Assembly (NCBI RefSeq): GCF_900166585.1
Contig: NZ_FVZC01000009.1
Coordinates: forward strand, 2,475,572 to 2,539,571
Length of the DNA: 64,000 bases
Direction: 5' to 3'
Origin: Mesobacillus jeotgali
Lineage (GTDB): Bacteria > Bacillota > Bacilli > Bacillales > Cytobacillaceae
The stretch's first letter is position 1. Each line of letters starts with the position of its first letter. Of this stretch, positions 43,472-52,701 are shown piece after piece. Both the position numbers and the translations under genes were made by a program. Under the pieces are notes generated by a model that searched no databases, was not told where the DNA came from, and saw only the letters and a list, made by a program, of their open reading frames with translations.

Positions 43472-44281
43472 TTATGTATTCCACAAAAACTCACTTACTA
43501 TTGTACCAAATTTTTCACTATCTTCCACATGAATTGCATGCCCGCATCCATTTATCGTCAAATGTGTCGGATTTGGCAGCTTTGAAGCCATATCAGCGGC
43601 AATTCCACAGAACTTTTCATCGAGTTCGCCTGTAATCAAAAGAGTTTCGAAATCGAAGTTCTCCAGATGATTCCACCATGAAGGCTGGGCACCCGTTCCC
43701 ATTCCCCTGAGGCTGTTAGCCAGACCGACAGGATCATTCTTCAGCCTTTGACTCCTTATTTGTTCCCTTACTTGTTCCGAAAGATTCAACTGTGAGCGAA
43801 AAAGCGGGATTGACTCCCAAAAATCGATAAACCTTTCCAGCCCCTCACTCTCAATTCTCGCCGCCAGCTTATGGTCCTGCAGAATTCGCGCTTCCCGGTC
43901 CTCTGTATTTCTCAGCCCCGGTGTCGTGCTCTCCAGAACCAGCTTTCGGACTCTTTCAGGATACAGACTAGCAAATGTGATGGCTGTCCGTCCTCCCATC
44001 GAGTACCCAAGCACATCAGCTTTTTCAATGCCCCGCTGATCCAGAAGGATCTTTAGATCATAGGCTACTTTCTCGATGTTGTATCGTCCCATATCGCCTG
44101 GCGATTCAGTCTTCCCGTGACCAATCAGGTCAACCATCAAAAGCTCCGAATACTGTCCCCACATAGGACAAAACGGCTTCCATGTAGAAGCCGCTCCGGT
44201 AAAACCATGAAGCAATATGAGCGGAATGCCGCTGCCATATTGCTGGATATGATATTGGATTCCATTGATCATGGTTTTCAT
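43472..44281 (-). CDS. menH: MenH (SHCHC synthase), alpha/beta hydrolase
   Basis: Eliminates pyruvate from SEPHCHC to give SHCHC in menaquinone synthesis, 269 aa. Oxyanion region LHGFTGAASTW, nucleophile elbow GYSMGGRTAI (Ser about 95), catalytic His in NGCGHAIHVE. Its start overlaps the menD end by 4 bp. Called ytxM in B. subtilis. Confidence 0.92.
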   Translation of the reverse strand: MKTMINGIQYHIQQYGSGIPLILLHGFTGAASTWKPFCPMWGQYSELLMVDLIGHGKTESPGDMGRYNIEKVAYDLKILLDQRGIEKADVLGYSMGGRTAITFASLYPERVRKLVLESTTPGLRNTEDREARILQDHKLAARIESEGLERFIDFWESIPLFRSQLNLSEQVREQIRSQRLKNDPVGLANSLRGMGTGAQPSWWNHLENFDFETLLITGELDEKFCGIAADMASKLPNPTHLTINGCGHAIHVEDSEKFGTIVSEFLWNT

Positions 44282-46029
44282 AATTTGTCACCGGTAAGCA
44301 TCCCTGTTATTTCCCGGGAAACAGATTTCCACAAATTTCGATGTTCTGTCAAGTTCGAGTCTCTGGCTGTACGGACTTCCATCACCTTAAGACCACCAGC
44401 ACTCCGGTTCTCGGCAAAAGTATCCGCAAAATGCTCCCAGTCTTTAATCACATCATATTTCCCATTGTACATGGCGACAATATGACTGAAATCCAGATCT
44501 AGAGGTGTGCCGAAAAGCATCTCAAAATGCTTTGGCTCATTTGCCTGAGGGAGGAATGAGAAAATTCCGCCGCCATTATTGTTAATCAGCAAAATATTGA
44601 TATCGATATTATATAATTTGGAAGCCAATAAACCGTTCAAATCATGGTAGAATGTCAAATCCCCAAGCACCAGGTAACATGGCTGCGATACATTCGCTAC
44701 GCCAAGCGCAGTAGAAACGATTCCATCTATGCCATTCGCTCCCCTGTTTGCCATAACCTTGATATTCCTATCATTGAGCAAAAAAAACGAATCAAGATCG
44801 CGTATTGGCATGCTGTTGCCGACAAAAAGAGTCGCTCCCTCAGGAAGCATTTCGGCAAGCATATGGAACAGCTTTCCTTCGCTTAATTCCTTTGTCTCGG
44901 AAATGGCGGTTAATTGCTGCTTGGCCGTCTCGTTCAAAGAGAGCCACTTGTTCATATAACCGGACTCATTCACATAATCAACGACACTATTGATCTTCTC
45001 GCAAAATATCGCTTCGTCACAATAATACATATCGCTTGCTGACATTGTCGGCTCACGCCACCCGGCACCGCTGTCAATCACAAACTGACGGGCATGGCGG
45101 TTTTCTTTTATAAAAATAGTCAGTGCCTTTGAAATAGGCATTGCCCCAAAACGGATAATCACATCAGGTTTCAATGCTTCCTTTGCATCTTCGTTCCGCA
45201 AAAATGCATCATATGTATCAATGATGTGACTCCTTTTGTGTTCCCCGCTCCGCAGCTGTGACAACGGATCAGCTATAATCGGGAACTTCAAGCTGTCAGC
45301 AAGCGAGATGACTTGTTCAATAAAATCACTGTTATCAATCTGCCCGCAGACGATGATACCATTCTTGTATGATGATAAGTCCTTACCAATTCTCTTGAAC
45401 ATTTCATCAGAGAGACTCAGATGTCCTGTCTGAATATCGACATAGCCACCCACACGTTCAGGCAGTTCAAACAAATTCTCATCCATCTTTGGTATCAATG
45501 GCTCCCTGAATGGGAAGTTCAAATGCACAGGTCCCTGCGGATAGCTTGAGGCTGTTGCAGTTGCTCTGCCACAAACAGTACGTGCATAACGGATCATGTC
45601 TTCCGTTTTTTCCGGCGGTGCCATTTCGACAAACCACTTAACGTTCTTTCCGTATAGATGGATTTGATCAATGGCCTGTGGAGCACCAACATCGCGCAAT
45701 TCATGCGGACGGTCTGCTGTCAGGACAATAAGCGGGACTCTTGAAACACTAGCTTCAATTACCGCAGGATAATAGTTTGCCGCAGCCGTTCCAGATGTAC
45801 ATAGGAGGGCAACCGGTTTCCGGGTTGCTTTGGCAATCCCGAGGGCGAAAAATGATGCAGAGCGCTCATCTACAAGGATATGGGTTCGCAGGTCAGGGTG
45901 CTCCGCCATGACAAGTGCCATAGGCGTCGACCTGGACCCAGGACTAATGACAACATCCTTCACCCCTGTTTTCGATAACTCTGCAACGAATGCAGCGATA
46001 TATGATGTTAAACCTTCCTGGTGACTCAT
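44278..46029 (-). CDS. menD: SEPHCHC synthase MenD
   Basis: Thiamin diphosphate-dependent enzyme that adds 2-oxoglutarate's succinic semialdehyde unit to isochorismate, 583 aa. N-terminal VVISPGSRSTPMAL and the glutamate in DERSASFFALG, then the TPP motif VLGDLTFYHDLNGL. GGAGGAAAGATAAC precedes the ATG, which overlaps the menF stop. Confidence 0.95.
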   Translation of the reverse strand: MSHQEGLTSYIAAFVAELSKTGVKDVVISPGSRSTPMALVMAEHPDLRTHILVDERSASFFALGIAKATRKPVALLCTSGTAAANYYPAVIEASVSRVPLIVLTADRPHELRDVGAPQAIDQIHLYGKNVKWFVEMAPPEKTEDMIRYARTVCGRATATASSYPQGPVHLNFPFREPLIPKMDENLFELPERVGGYVDIQTGHLSLSDEMFKRIGKDLSSYKNGIIVCGQIDNSDFIEQVISLADSLKFPIIADPLSQLRSGEHKRSHIIDTYDAFLRNEDAKEALKPDVIIRFGAMPISKALTIFIKENRHARQFVIDSGAGWREPTMSASDMYYCDEAIFCEKINSVVDYVNESGYMNKWLSLNETAKQQLTAISETKELSEGKLFHMLAEMLPEGATLFVGNSMPIRDLDSFFLLNDRNIKVMANRGANGIDGIVSTALGVANVSQPCYLVLGDLTFYHDLNGLLASKLYNIDINILLINNNGGGIFSFLPQANEPKHFEMLFGTPLDLDFSHIVAMYNGKYDVIKDWEHFADTFAENRSAGGLKVMEVRTARDSNLTEHRNLWKSVSREITGMLTGDKL

Positions 46030-47432
46030 GTTATCTTTCCTCCAAGTGCTGTAAGCATCGGCCGGAACTTGATGCTAGTTTCTTTGTATTCGCTTTCTGC
46101 ATTTGAATCTGCCACGATTCCACATCCGGCAAATAATGAAGCCTCTTTTCCCTGGATCAGTCCCGAGCGGATTGCTACGGCAAACTCACCGTTTCCCTGA
46201 TAATCCATCCAGCCTAAAGGAGCAGCATAAAGGCCTCTGTCCAGCTGTTCAATTTCCCTGATCTTCTCAATCGCTGCCTGTTTCGGCAATCCACCAAGCG
46301 CTGGTGTCGGATGGAGCCTGTCTACCAGATGAAGGATAGAGGTTCCTTTCCGGTTTTTACCGATAACTGGAGTATATAAATGCTGGATGTATTTCATTTT
46401 CATTAACGCTGGCTGATCTGGAAGGATTACCTCATCACAGGTTTCCTCCATAGCCTCTTTGATCATATCGACAACATATTGATGTTCTATCAAGTTTTTC
46501 TGGTCAGTTAAAAGCTCATTGCCAAGCTTCTCATCTTCCTCGGGATTTGCTCCCCTTGCGATAGAACCTGCAAGACATGCAGAAAACAGGCTGTCTCCAT
46601 TTTTCTTGACCAGCCTTTCAGGTGAAGCCCCTATAAAACAATCCCCATTGGATTCGAAGGCAAATATAAAGCTCGCTTTCTGGTTCTCCAAAAGATTCCC
46701 AAGGACTCTTTCAGCCTGGACCTCATTTTCGAAATGAAGGCGCAGTTCCCTCGCGAGAACGACTTTTTTTAAATTGCTGTCCCCAAAACCATTAACAACA
46801 TCTCTGACTGTTTGTTTCCAGGCTTCCGGTTCAATTTCAACCATTTCCTTAAGATCCATCTCGGCAGTTTCTGGTGTAAGCATGGCTTTAGTAAGCACTT
46901 CTTGCCGCTCTCGGGTCACTTTTTCAAATAATGAAATATCATCATGCTGGGTGCAGATTACATTCGTCGTAAAATATACCTCACCCTTAATGATGGTCAG
47001 CATGAATTTCGGAATATGAAACAGCGCTTCTGAAAATTTAGACCATAATGCTGTCCCCTTTTTCAACGGATCAAAAGAGAATCCTCCAAATATGGTTGGA
47101 CCTGTTCCACTATAATTGTATTTATTAAAAACAAGTGCGGTTTCCATGAAGCGCTTCCACTCTTTTTCAACATGAAAAAAGCGGTCAGCTGCCTGAACCG
47201 ACTGTATTTGACCGCAAATACCCAAACCCGTCAGGAATTGCTCCCCCTCTGGATCTTTCCAGAAAAAACGTTCTCCAAAGTATTTTTCCCTTCCAGAGGC
47301 AAAAAAATAAAAAGGATTCATGCGATCTATTTTATGGACTTCACTGACCAAAATCGACTGAGATTGTCCTTTGGCCCGCTCAATTCCATCAAGAATTCCC
47401 TGTCTAAGTTCCGTGTCCTGAATGGCAACCAA
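46026..47432 (-). CDS. menF: Isochorismate synthase MenF
   Basis: First step of menaquinone synthesis from chorismate, 468 aa, of the chorismate-binding family. Signatures: FIGASPERLVKK, CLAGSIARGANPEEDEKL, HPTPALGGLPKQAA and the final FAGCGIVADSNAESEY. The start appears to be TTG 47432, 5 bp after GGGGGGA, because no in-frame ATG is near. First gene of the menFDHBEC run. Confidence 0.93.
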   Translation of the reverse strand: MVAIQDTELRQGILDGIERAKGQSQSILVSEVHKIDRMNPFYFFASGREKYFGERFFWKDPEGEQFLTGLGICGQIQSVQAADRFFHVEKEWKRFMETALVFNKYNYSGTGPTIFGGFSFDPLKKGTALWSKFSEALFHIPKFMLTIIKGEVYFTTNVICTQHDDISLFEKVTRERQEVLTKAMLTPETAEMDLKEMVEIEPEAWKQTVRDVVNGFGDSNLKKVVLARELRLHFENEVQAERVLGNLLENQKASFIFAFESNGDCFIGASPERLVKKNGDSLFSACLAGSIARGANPEEDEKLGNELLTDQKNLIEHQYVVDMIKEAMEETCDEVILPDQPALMKMKYIQHLYTPVIGKNRKGTSILHLVDRLHPTPALGGLPKQAAIEKIREIEQLDRGLYAAPLGWMDYQGNGEFAVAIRSGLIQGKEASLFAGCGIVADSNAESEYKETSIKFRPMLTALGGKIT

Positions 47433-47621
47433 AATTATCCCCCCAATAACAGCCTCTCATCTGTTATCAAACGTTTAAAAGCTTATTTTAAGATACACCT
47501 CATACATCGCAATGTCAATTAGGGCGGGCTTTTCAAAGCTATTATCTTCATTATTATATAATTCACCTAAGCAAGCTGTACAATCTGGAAATTTAATCCT
47601 GTTTAGTCGTGAAAATACTAA

Positions 47622-47650
47622 TTGACAGTGTGTATGTGAATATCTACACT
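47622..47650 (+). promoter_or_regulatory. Sigma-A promoter of menA
   Basis: TTGACA (47622-47627) and TACACT (47645-47650) spaced by 17 bp, 111 bp before the menA start. The region 47433-47760 is the divergent menF/menA intergenic space and shows no gene. Confidence 0.65.
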
Positions 47651-47760
47651 AATAATTGTAAGGTAATTTAGCCTATAAGTTAATGGTCTTTTTGACAATT
47701 TTCGTTCTTTTAGATAAAATATTAAGGTTTGATAGATTGATATTAAGGGAGAGAATTAGA

Positions 47761-48696
47761 ATGCAAACACAGATTCAGCCTAGTTCTTCACCAGCAGTCG
47801 ACGGAGCAAGCTGGAAAGTCTGGTGGCAGCTTACAAGACCTCATACATTGACTGCTGCATTTGCACCTGTCCTTCTAGGTACTGCTTTGGCCATACAATA
47901 CAGCGGCGGCGGCGTTCATTGGGGTTTGTTTCTGGCCATGCTGATCGCAAGCCTGTTGATACAGGCAGCAACAAATATGTTTAACGAATATTACGATTTT
48001 AAACGCGGACTAGATAATGAAAATTCTGTGGGGATTGGCGGAGCGATTGTCCGCCATGGTATTAAGCCTAAAACGGTCCTTAACCTGGCTTTCACTCTAT
48101 ATGGAATTTCCGTTTTACTCGGTGTATATATCTGTATGAGCACAAGCTGGTGGGTGGCAGCTGTTGGAGTTGTTTCCCTGGCAGCAGGCTACCTCTACAC
48201 AGGCGGGCCGCTTCCGATTGCGTACACACCTTTCGGGGAGCTCGTCGCTGGTTTCTTCATGGGTGTCCTGATCATATTGATTTCTTTCTACATCCAGACC
48301 GGCACCGTCACAGCGACCAGTGTAATGGTATCATTTCCTAGCTTTTTACTGGTAGGAGCGATCCTGCTTTCTAACAATATTCGCGATCTTGACGGCGACA
48401 AAGAGTTTGGCAGAAAAACACTTGCCATCCTGCTTGGAAGAACAGGTGCGATTCGTCTGCTTGCAGGTATGTTCATTGTTTCATACATTTGGGTAATCGG
48501 CCTGATTATTGCAGGGATTGTATCTCCATGGCTTGCAATTGTAGCCTTAAGCATTCCAAAGGCTGTCAAGGCAACAAAAGGGTTCATCGGTAAATCAGAT
48601 CCTTTGCAAATGATGCCGGCCATGGCTGCAACTGCAAAAACCAATACGATTTTCGGCCTGCTTTTATCGGTTGGTATTTTTATCAGTTTAATTTAA
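47761..48696 (+). CDS. menA: 1,4-Dihydroxy-2-naphthoate polyprenyltransferase MenA
   Basis: UbiA-family integral membrane enzyme that attaches the prenyl tail to give demethylmenaquinone, 311 aa. The two aspartate-rich sites are NEYYDFKRGLD and NNIRDLDGDKEFG. About eight or nine helices. ATG 47761 is 8 bp after AGGGAG, so the reading from 47683 is rejected. Divergent from menF. Confidence 0.94.
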   Translation: MQTQIQPSSSPAVDGASWKVWWQLTRPHTLTAAFAPVLLGTALAIQYSGGGVHWGLFLAMLIASLLIQAATNMFNEYYDFKRGLDNENSVGIGGAIVRHGIKPKTVLNLAFTLYGISVLLGVYICMSTSWWVAAVGVVSLAAGYLYTGGPLPIAYTPFGELVAGFFMGVLIILISFYIQTGTVTATSVMVSFPSFLLVGAILLSNNIRDLDGDKEFGRKTLAILLGRTGAIRLLAGMFIVSYIWVIGLIIAGIVSPWLAIVALSIPKAVKATKGFIGKSDPLQMMPAMAATAKTNTIFGLLLSVGIFISLI

Positions 48697-48702
48697 TCTA
48701 AT

Positions 48703-48740
48703 TTGAGAAGCTTCTGCCTCTGGCGGAAGCTTTTTCTATG
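48703..48740 (+). terminator. Terminator of menA
   Basis: GAAGCTTCTGCC and GGCGGAAGCTTT arms with a short loop, followed by TTTTC. Confidence 0.8.
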
Positions 48741-48805
48741 TTTCCTGAACTTTTGAGCGGGTAATTAGTACGTATGACACGAAACAATATGAAGGATGTG
48801 TAATC

Positions 48806-49573
48806 ATGCTGACAAATGACAAGCTTAATCAACTGAAGCAAACGTTAATAGATGAAAAAGAAACACTGCAAACACAAATAGATTTAAACGAAAATGAAGG
48901 TTACCTTGATGGCAGCCAGAGAGAGGCAACCGGAGAGCTTTCTTCCTATGATAATCACCCTGCCGACAGCGGTACAGAACTATTTGAACGCAGCAAGAAT
49001 CTTGCGATGGACGAGCATCATGAAAACCAGGCTGATAAAGTCGATAATGCCCTGAAAGCAATCCAAGATGGGACGTATGGCAAATGTGCGGAGTGCGGTA
49101 AAGATATCCCGTTCGAGCGACTTGAAGCAGTACCATACACTTTATACTGCGTAGAACACTCACAGGAACAGCATATATCGAATGACCGTCCAGCAGAAGA
49201 GGATGTGCTGGAATATACTCATGACACCAACTTTGACCGGAGACAAAACGAAGAAATGACCGATAACAGGAACAGTTTCGATGATGTTGCCGATTTCGGC
49301 ACATCGGAAACACCTGCTGACTTTACTGGAGATCATAAAGACTACAATAAACTGTACATTGATGAAGAAAAAGAACGAGGTTTCACTGAAGACTATGAAT
49401 CCTTCAGCGCCACAGATATCGAAGGCGATGACCGACAAGTATTCCAGAGCGATACTGAAGAGGAGTATGAGGAAATGCTTGACGAAGCAGGCCTTGAATC
49501 AGAGCTCGGCGATATTCCGTATAAAGAGGGAGACAGCTATATAGATGACCGCAAAAAGAAAGACGACGATTAA
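48806..49573 (+). CDS. yteA: YteA family DksA/TraR-type zinc finger protein
   Basis: 255-aa soluble protein. An N-terminal coiled coil (about 5-35), then HPADSGTELFERSKNLAMDE, and the half zinc finger CAECGKDIPFERLEAVP with a later CVEH (about 92-113). The C-terminal half is strongly acidic and disordered-looking. This is the Bacillus YteA arrangement, a distant relative of DksA; role unknown. GAAGGATG precedes the ATG. Confidence 0.87.
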   Translation: MLTNDKLNQLKQTLIDEKETLQTQIDLNENEGYLDGSQREATGELSSYDNHPADSGTELFERSKNLAMDEHHENQADKVDNALKAIQDGTYGKCAECGKDIPFERLEAVPYTLYCVEHSQEQHISNDRPAEEDVLEYTHDTNFDRRQNEEMTDNRNSFDDVADFGTSETPADFTGDHKDYNKLYIDEEKERGFTEDYESFSATDIEGDDRQVFQSDTEEEYEEMLDEAGLESELGDIPYKEGDSYIDDRKKKDDD

Positions 49574-49574
49574 G

Positions 49575-49618
49575 AAAAAAACAGCCTCAGTTCGCATTTT
49601 GGGAACTGAGGCTGTTTT
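49575..49618 (+). terminator. Terminator of yteA
   Basis: AAACAGCCTCAGTTC and GAACTGAGGCTGTTT arms with loop GCATTTTGG. It can act on both strands. Confidence 0.85.
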
Positions 49619-49720
49619 GTTTCAACCTGAAATGTGGTTTTTCCCAAATCAGGTCTCATAATGAAGTCCTTTATTAATCCTAATTGTCTAAATGACTCCT
49701 TTATGAGTTGCCCTTATCCT

Positions 49721-50193
49721 TCACTTTCCGTTATAAACAACTACTCTGCTGCTGATTGCCTTCCCTCTAAAAACTAATCCGCCATGATTATTGGAATTGA
49801 GGGTAACCTTTATCTCATTTTCACCCTTTTTCAAGTTGTCAAGATTATAAAATTGCCCATAGAGCCGGGTGATTTTTTTCCATTTATGTAAAGGTGGGCA
49901 TGACCTTCGTTGTAACTTGGGACATCACTCCCCACCTTCTTAGGAGCAAATATAAAATTGGCGGTATTTACCTCTAAAAGCCAGGAACCTGACATGTCCT
50001 GGGTGACAATTAAATTCACAGAAGGAACTCTATAGCCCTCTGGTATTTCTACGAAATCATGCTGCATATGATTAGCCGAAGAAGCATTGTGTTCATTGTT
50101 ACTGGTAAAGTAAAAAAAGAACGCAATAAATGGTATGAAAAAAACTAAAAAGCTATTGATTCTTTTCAAATACAACACCCCATCTTCATGCAT
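49721..50193 (-). pseudogene. Uncharacterised secreted protein with a frameshift at an A7 tract
   Basis: N-terminal hydrophobic anchor (about 12-30), then an extracytoplasmic beta-domain. As sequenced, the frame reaches a stop at 49831 after GHAHLYINGKKSPGSMG. If reading shifts by -1 at the seven adenines (minus strand, 49872-49878), the frame continues sensibly as YINGKKITRLYGQFYNLDNL and on to NHGGLVFRGKAI, ending at 49721. So the original gene is about 156 codons. This may be a true mutation, a sequencing error, a phase-variable tract or programmed slippage (A-AAA-AAA is slippery). It overlaps the preceding gene by 8 bp; TTG 50169 is an alternative start. Confidence 0.65.
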
Positions 50194-50629
50194 TCACTTC
50201 CAGACGCTTGATCATGAAACCTATCACCATCAGCAAGGCACCTATGGCCAAAAATGCCAGGTCATACATTAATGGATTTTCAGCCATCGGCTTGACACGG
50301 TGAACTTGCAGTATATGATGATCAACGATACCTTCTACAATATTGAAGGCGCCGCCGCCGATGAAAATCCCGCCAAGAAAGATTCTCCAGCTGCTGCCAA
50401 GCTGATTTTTCCGCGCATCCTGAAAAATTTTGACACCGCCCCAAATGAGCTTTGCAGAAAACAATGCGGTAAACAGTCCGTCTGTGAAAATCTCCAGCTG
50501 CAGATTATCGCTAAGAACCATGTGATGCCACTGGAGCAGCTGGTGAAACACAATCCCATCTATCGCTCCCAATAAGCCCAATCCCAGGATCAAGCCGGCG
50601 ATAAATAAATTATTATTTTCTTTTCTCAA
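50186..50629 (-). CDS. DUF2243 membrane protein
   Basis: 147-aa protein with four hydrophobic segments and paired motifs GAIDGIVFHQLLQWHHM (near 20) and NIVEGIVDHHILQVHRV (near 95), typical of DUF2243. These histidines could bind metal or haem. TTG 50629 is 8 bp after AAGAGG; GTG 50638 overlaps that site. The next gene follows with an overlap, so the two form a unit. Function unknown; relatives are often near cytochrome oxidase genes. Confidence 0.82.
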   Translation of the reverse strand: MRKENNNLFIAGLILGLGLLGAIDGIVFHQLLQWHHMVLSDNLQLEIFTDGLFTALFSAKLIWGGVKIFQDARKNQLGSSWRIFLGGIFIGGGAFNIVEGIVDHHILQVHRVKPMAENPLMYDLAFLAIGALLMVIGFMIKRLEVNA

Positions 50630-50819
50630 CCAAAACACCTCTTAAAAGATTGCATACTATCACGATTAGTGCCCAAAAATCCGTAATATTATACGAAGAT
50701 ATCAAAAAAGATAGGAGGTCATCTAACTGTTGTCGTCGTATTATTCTATTTTTGGACAGGAATATTCTATTTGCAGAACCCCAAACTAAAACTAGACTAA
50801 ATAGAAATGGAGATAGACA

Positions 50820-51689
50820 ATGAGTATTATTCTTGCTCTCCTTGCTGCACTTTTTGCTTCATTTACAGCCATTCTCGCGAAAATCGGAATTGAGGATGTC
50901 GACTCTAACCTGGCCACTGCCGTTAGGACCGTGGTTGTCGTCATCATGGCCTTTTTGATGGTGGTGATTACCGGACAAACGGAAAATATTTTGGCAGTAT
51001 CAACGAATTCCCTGATTTTCCTCATTCTTTCTGGCCTGACCACCGGCCTTTCCTGGCTGGCTTTTTTTAAAGCAATCCAGATTGGGGATGTATCAAAAGT
51101 TGTCCCGATCGATAAATCCAGTGTGGTTCTGACGATCCTGCTTTCCTTTTTTATTTTGAAGGAGCCAGCCACAATGCCGGTAGTAGCCGGAGGTGTCATC
51201 ATCTCCATTGGTACCTTTGTGCTGATTGGGAGGGATAAGAAGAAAAAGGCTAAGAAAAAGGTTTTCGATACGAAGTCCTATTTATTTCTCGCCATCATGT
51301 CTGCCGTTTTTGCAGCATTGACGAACATCCTAGCAAAAATAGGTATCGAAGATGTTGATTCAAATGTAGCAACCTTCATCCGAACAGTCGTGATTATCAT
51401 TTTTGCCTGGGGGATCGTCTTTTTTCAGGGAAAAATGAAGGACTTGAAAACGATCACCAGAAAATCTTATATCTTTCTTATACTTTCCGGTGCAGCTACA
51501 GGGTTTTCATGGCTATGTTACTTTGCTGCCCTTGCCATCGGAAAGGTGAGCATCGTCAATCCAATAGATAAATTCAGCGTCGTACTGACCATGATTCTCA
51601 GCTTCATTATCCTAAAAGAAAGACCTACTAGGTCTACCGTTGCTGGAGCTATATTGATTACGATTGGAACAGCCTTATTAATTTTGTAA
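50820..51689 (+). CDS. EamA-family (DMT superfamily) transporter
   Basis: 289 aa, ten hydrophobic segments arranged as two EamA repeats. The repeats are unusually similar: AKIGIEDVDSNLATAVRT near residue 20 and AKIGIEDVDSNVATFIRT near 175, each followed later by an LSGxxTGxSWL element and a PIDKxSVVLTxxLSFxIL element. This shows internal duplication. Substrate unknown. A weak TGGAGA precedes the ATG. Confidence 0.87.
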   Translation: MSIILALLAALFASFTAILAKIGIEDVDSNLATAVRTVVVVIMAFLMVVITGQTENILAVSTNSLIFLILSGLTTGLSWLAFFKAIQIGDVSKVVPIDKSSVVLTILLSFFILKEPATMPVVAGGVIISIGTFVLIGRDKKKKAKKKVFDTKSYLFLAIMSAVFAALTNILAKIGIEDVDSNVATFIRTVVIIIFAWGIVFFQGKMKDLKTITRKSYIFLILSGAATGFSWLCYFAALAIGKVSIVNPIDKFSVVLTMILSFIILKERPTRSTVAGAILITIGTALLIL

Positions 51690-51726
51690 AAGGGTATTCA
51701 GCTGCTCTGATTGGTGGATTGTTTCT

Positions 51727-52396
51727 AGAGGACCTTTTCGCGGTTAACAAACCTTTTCGGGCTTATAGAATCTTTCTATGTGACCTTTTCGCGGTTCACA
51801 ACTCATTTTGGGCTTATAGAATCTTTCTATGTGACCTTTTCGTGGTTTACAACTCATTTCGGGCTTAATAGAATCTTTCTATGTGACCTTTTCGTGGTTT
51901 ACAACTCATTTCGGGCTTATAGATTTTTTCTATGTGACCTTTTCACCGTTCACAACTCACTTTGGGCTTATAGAATCTTTCTATGTGACCTTTTCGCGGT
52001 TCACAACTCACTTTGGGCTTATAGAATCTTTCTATGTGACCTTTTCGCCGGTCCACAACTGATTTCGGGCTTATAGATTTTTTCTATGTGACCTTTTCGC
52101 GGTTCACAACTCACTTTGGGCTTATAGAATCTTTCTATGTGACCTTTTCGCCGGTCCACAACTGATTTCGGGCTTATAGATTTTTTCTATGTGACCTTTT
52201 CACCGTTCACAACTAATTTTGGGCTTATAGAATCTTTCTATGTGACCTTTTCGCCGGCCCACAACTGATTTCGGGCTTATAGAATTTTTCTGTGTGACCT
52301 TTTCGCGGTTCACAACTCACTTCGGGCTTATAGAATCTTTCTATGTGACCTTTTCGTGATCCTTAATTCTATTTGGGCTTATGGATTTTTTCTAAG
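51727..52396 (+). repeat. Tandem repeat array C, 51-52-bp period, 13 cores
   Basis: GACCTTTTCG or GACCTTTTCA begins at 51731, 51782, 51833, 51885, 51936, 51987, 52038, 52090, 52141, 52193, 52244, 52296 and 52347. Each unit carries TATGTGACC, then GGTTCACAACT, GGGCTTATAG and AATCTTTCT. Two stem-loops are possible per unit: TGTGACC with GGTTCACA, and ATAGAA with TTCTAT. The space is between the convergent EamA gene and glgP. The frame open through it reflects the 51-bp period. Confidence 0.95.
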
Positions 52397-52420
52397 ACCG
52401 TTTATCTTTGTCACCGATAT

Positions 52421-52640
52421 CTTCCGGCAATGGAGGCCCTCTCCTTTTACCGTTTTCCTCCGTCCCCTGCATTTTCGGGCAATGCGGACCCTCTCCTTTT
52501 ACCGTTTTCCCCCATCCCCGGCATTTTCCGGCAATGCAGACCCTCTCCTTTTACCGTTTTCCCCCGTCCCCGGTTTTTCGGGCAATGCAGATCTAATCCT
52601 CTTACCGTTTCCCACTATCGCCAGTATTTTCCTGAAACGG
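52421..52640 (+). repeat. Tandem repeat array F, 51-52-bp period, four to five copies
   Basis: GGCAATG begins at 52426, 52478, 52530 and 52581; each is followed by CCCTCTCCTTTTACCGTTTT (degenerate in the last) and CCCCG-rich sequence. It follows directly on array C but has a different unit sequence. Confidence 0.9.
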
Positions 52641-52656
52641 ATGACAACTTCTGCTG

Positions 52657-52697
52657 CAAAACAAAAGGCCAAACCGTCACCGGTTTAGCCTTCTGAA
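52657..52697 (-). terminator. Terminator of the glg operon
   Basis: Minus strand: AAGGCTAAACCGG and CCGTTTGGCCTT-type arms (GGTGA loop), followed by TTGTTTT, next to the glgP stop. Confidence 0.8.
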
Positions 52698-52701
52698 ACA
52701 T

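Noticed and set aside
49656..49706. Single copy of an array B-like unit (CTCATAA ... CCTAATTG ... TTATGAG)
   Set aside because: The arms and CCTAATTG recall array B, but spacing differs (49 against 37 bp) and there is only one copy. It could be chance in AT-rich sequence.
51780..52076. Plus-strand open frame of 98 codons encoding 17-residue repeats
   Set aside because: Purely the translation of the 51-bp DNA repeat. It breaks where units are 52 bp, so no coding constraint is seen.
52356..52696. Several overlapping plus-strand frames over array F and the glgP terminator
   Set aside because: Same cause: repeated DNA. Three frames are open at once with no start signal.
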